Positions 5,076-5,964 of a stretch of 5,964 nt of DNA are shown here, one piece after another. Below the pieces are notes generated by a model. It was not told the DNA's origin, did no database searches, and saw nothing but the letters and a program-made list of their open reading frames with translations. This DNA comes from Candidatus Sulfotelmatobacter sp. Its GTDB lineage: Bacteria > Acidobacteriota > Terriglobia > Terriglobales > Acidobacteriaceae. The stretch covers positions 1 through 5,964 of the forward strand of contig JASICF010000053.1 in NCBI GenBank assembly GCA_030044775.1, written 5' to 3'. Both the position numbers and the translations under genes were made by a program. Position 1 is the first letter of the stretch. The number at the start of each line of letters is the position of its first letter.

Positions 5076-5724
5076 AGGATTCCTCCTCGGGCTTGCGCGA
5101 AAATAATTCCCAGCAAAACCGCGGGGCGATGGCGTAGTTTACCTGCACGAGCACAATTCCCGCGATGGCCCAATAGGTATTAATCAGGCACAGGGCTGCC
5201 CCGCAAGCGTAAAGGGTTTGCGCGATGACAATACGCCGAACCACTGCGGGATGAATCTCAGGGCGAATATCCTCGACCAGCAGCTGGTTGCGCCGGGAAT
5301 AGCTCCAGCTCCAATAGAGGGTTGCTCCCAGCAGCAGAATATTGAACCAGTACACGAGAAGCGCAACCCGATAATGGATGAATTCGGCAAGCAGCGAAGT
5401 AGAGAACGGAATCAGGCATACCGCGCACAGGAAGGCGATGTGAATCCAGGCGAGATTGCGGTCAGAGCGGGCAAAGTGATTGAGTTGTGTCTGCTGGCCG
5501 ACCCAGAAAATACCGAGGGTCATGACGCTCATCAGAAAAAGAATCAGACGCGGCAGGAGCGCAACCAGCGCACGACCGAGATCACGCTCGGAGCGAACAG
5601 CGCCTGCTAAGGGCACATGCAGATCCAAAACTAGCAGGGTCATGGCAACCGCGAAAATGCCGTCGCTGAGGGCGGCGAGGCGTTCGACACTCTGACCGGC
5701 AACACGATTGTAGAGCCAATGCAT
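5074..5724 (-). CDS. TMEM175-type (DUF1211) potassium channel protein
   Basis: Bacterial TMEM175 proteins form tetrameric potassium-permeable channels in the inner membrane. The 216-residue product has the usual single six-helix repeat. The first helix carries the family signature RLAALSDGIFAVAMTLLVLD (15-34), matching R-x-x-x-F-S-D-G...TLL except that Leu19 replaces the usual Phe. Further helices lie at about 52-73, 92-113, 120-140, 165-185 and 187-203. The gate and filter in this family are rings of hydrophobic residues on helix 1, consistent with Ile23, Leu30 and Leu31 here, although which residue does this is inferred. ATG 5724 is the start that gives a normal length; no good ribosome site is visible. 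A longer frame to ATG 5841 adds 39 residues and runs across the start of the divergent gene. The gene ends with TAA inside the T-tract of the opposing terminator. Confidence 0.88.
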   Translation of the reverse strand: MHWLYNRVAGQSVERLAALSDGIFAVAMTLLVLDLHVPLAGAVRSERDLGRALVALLPRLILFLMSVMTLGIFWVGQQTQLNHFARSDRNLAWIHIAFLCAVCLIPFSTSLLAEFIHYRVALLVYWFNILLLGATLYWSWSYSRRNQLLVEDIRPEIHPAVVRRIVIAQTLYACGAALCLINTYWAIAGIVLVQVNYAIAPRFCWELFSRKPEEES

Positions 5725-5794
5725 CCCAAGGAGTTTAGCATCGGGAGAATGAGCCGCAAGCGCGAGAAAAATGCGCGCGGCTCGCGGAATCTGT

Positions 5795-5800
5795 GAGGGA
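5795..5800 (+). promoter_or_regulatory. ribosome binding site favouring TTG 5808
   Basis: GAGGGA lies 7 nt before TTG 5808, an ideal distance. It overlaps the alternative in-frame GTG at 5793, which has no site of its own, so the TTG is preferred. Confidence 0.5.
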
Positions 5801-5807
5801 TAAGAGA

Positions 5808-5964
5808 TTGGAAAACGGAGGAACGCGGCTTCTCGCGACACGTCTGATTCCCGGCTGCCTCTGGCTAGCGATTACCGCGTGGGCGCCGGCTCTCTCCGCG
5901 CAGGCGCAAGCGCCGCAACAGAGCCCCAATACGGAAGCCACTCCGGCGCAAGATTCTCAGACTG
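5808..5964 (+). CDS. exported protein, N-terminal part only
   Basis: The last 157 bases open a frame of 52 codons without a stop, cut by the right edge. From TTG 5808 the product starts MENGGTRLLATRLIPG. It has a classical Sec signal peptide: basic residues at 7 and 12, a hydrophobic core (about 13-29, LIPGCLWLAITAWAPAL), and a likely signal peptidase I site after Ala31 or Ala33 (SAQAQAP). The mature protein begins with a Gln/Pro/Ala/Thr-rich linker. There is no lipobox at the cleavage site, as Cys17 lies inside the hydrophobic core. GTG 5793 is an alternative start that would add five residues. The gene is divergent from the TMEM175 gene across 83 bp. What the mature protein does cannot be told from this fragment; an envelope or secreted role is inferred from export alone. 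Confidence 0.7.
   Translation, partial: MENGGTRLLATRLIPGCLWLAITAWAPALSAQAQAPQQSPNTEATPAQDSQT

Noticed and set aside
5725..5841. N-terminal extension of the TMEM175 protein to ATG 5841
   Set aside because: The added 39 residues precede the normal family start and would overlap the start of the divergent exported protein.

Overview
The window looks like an ordinary chromosomal segment from a GC-rich (roughly 55-58% by eye), soil-type bacterium, most likely an Acidobacteriota member. The assignment is an inference. It rests on a Tat-exported CRTAC1/FG-GAP protein, an EF-P of the 'TPGNLRAF' type, several TTG/GTG starts, and short intergenic palindromes of the TCCTGAGC...CGAAGGA kind. No phage, transposase, integrase, CRISPR array, rRNA or complete tRNA was found.

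Left part (1-1411, minus strand): the 5' 470 codons of a secreted FG-GAP/VCBS-repeat protein. It has a twin-arginine signal and three calcium-loop motifs spaced exactly 52 residues apart, and it runs off the left edge.

Middle left (1412-2340): two plus-strand genes of unknown function. One is a soluble 85-residue protein (1516-1773). The other is an 88-residue protein with a single C-terminal membrane segment (2024-2290). A doubtful 49-codon ORF (1780-1929) lies between them.

Centre (2341-4399, minus strand): a housekeeping block read efp, then a GNAT acetyltransferase, acylphosphatase and apt. The last three are tightly packed, with a 4-bp ATGA overlap and then a 1-bp gap, and are probably one operon with its own candidate promoter. 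efp is separated from them by 133 bp that hold a long imperfect hairpin. A related, oppositely oriented element lies upstream of efp. The EF-P has Asn, not Lys or Arg, at the tip position that is modified in well-studied homologues.

Right part (4400-5964): a YtxH-type small membrane stress protein on the plus strand, closed by a convincing intrinsic terminator. A TMEM175-type (DUF1211) six-helix potassium channel converges on it from the minus strand. Divergent from the channel gene is the start of an exported protein, with a signal peptide and a TTG start, cut by the right edge.

I see no convincing new multi-gene system here. The points most worth checking are the EF-P tip, the paired intergenic palindromes around efp, and the small orphan genes.
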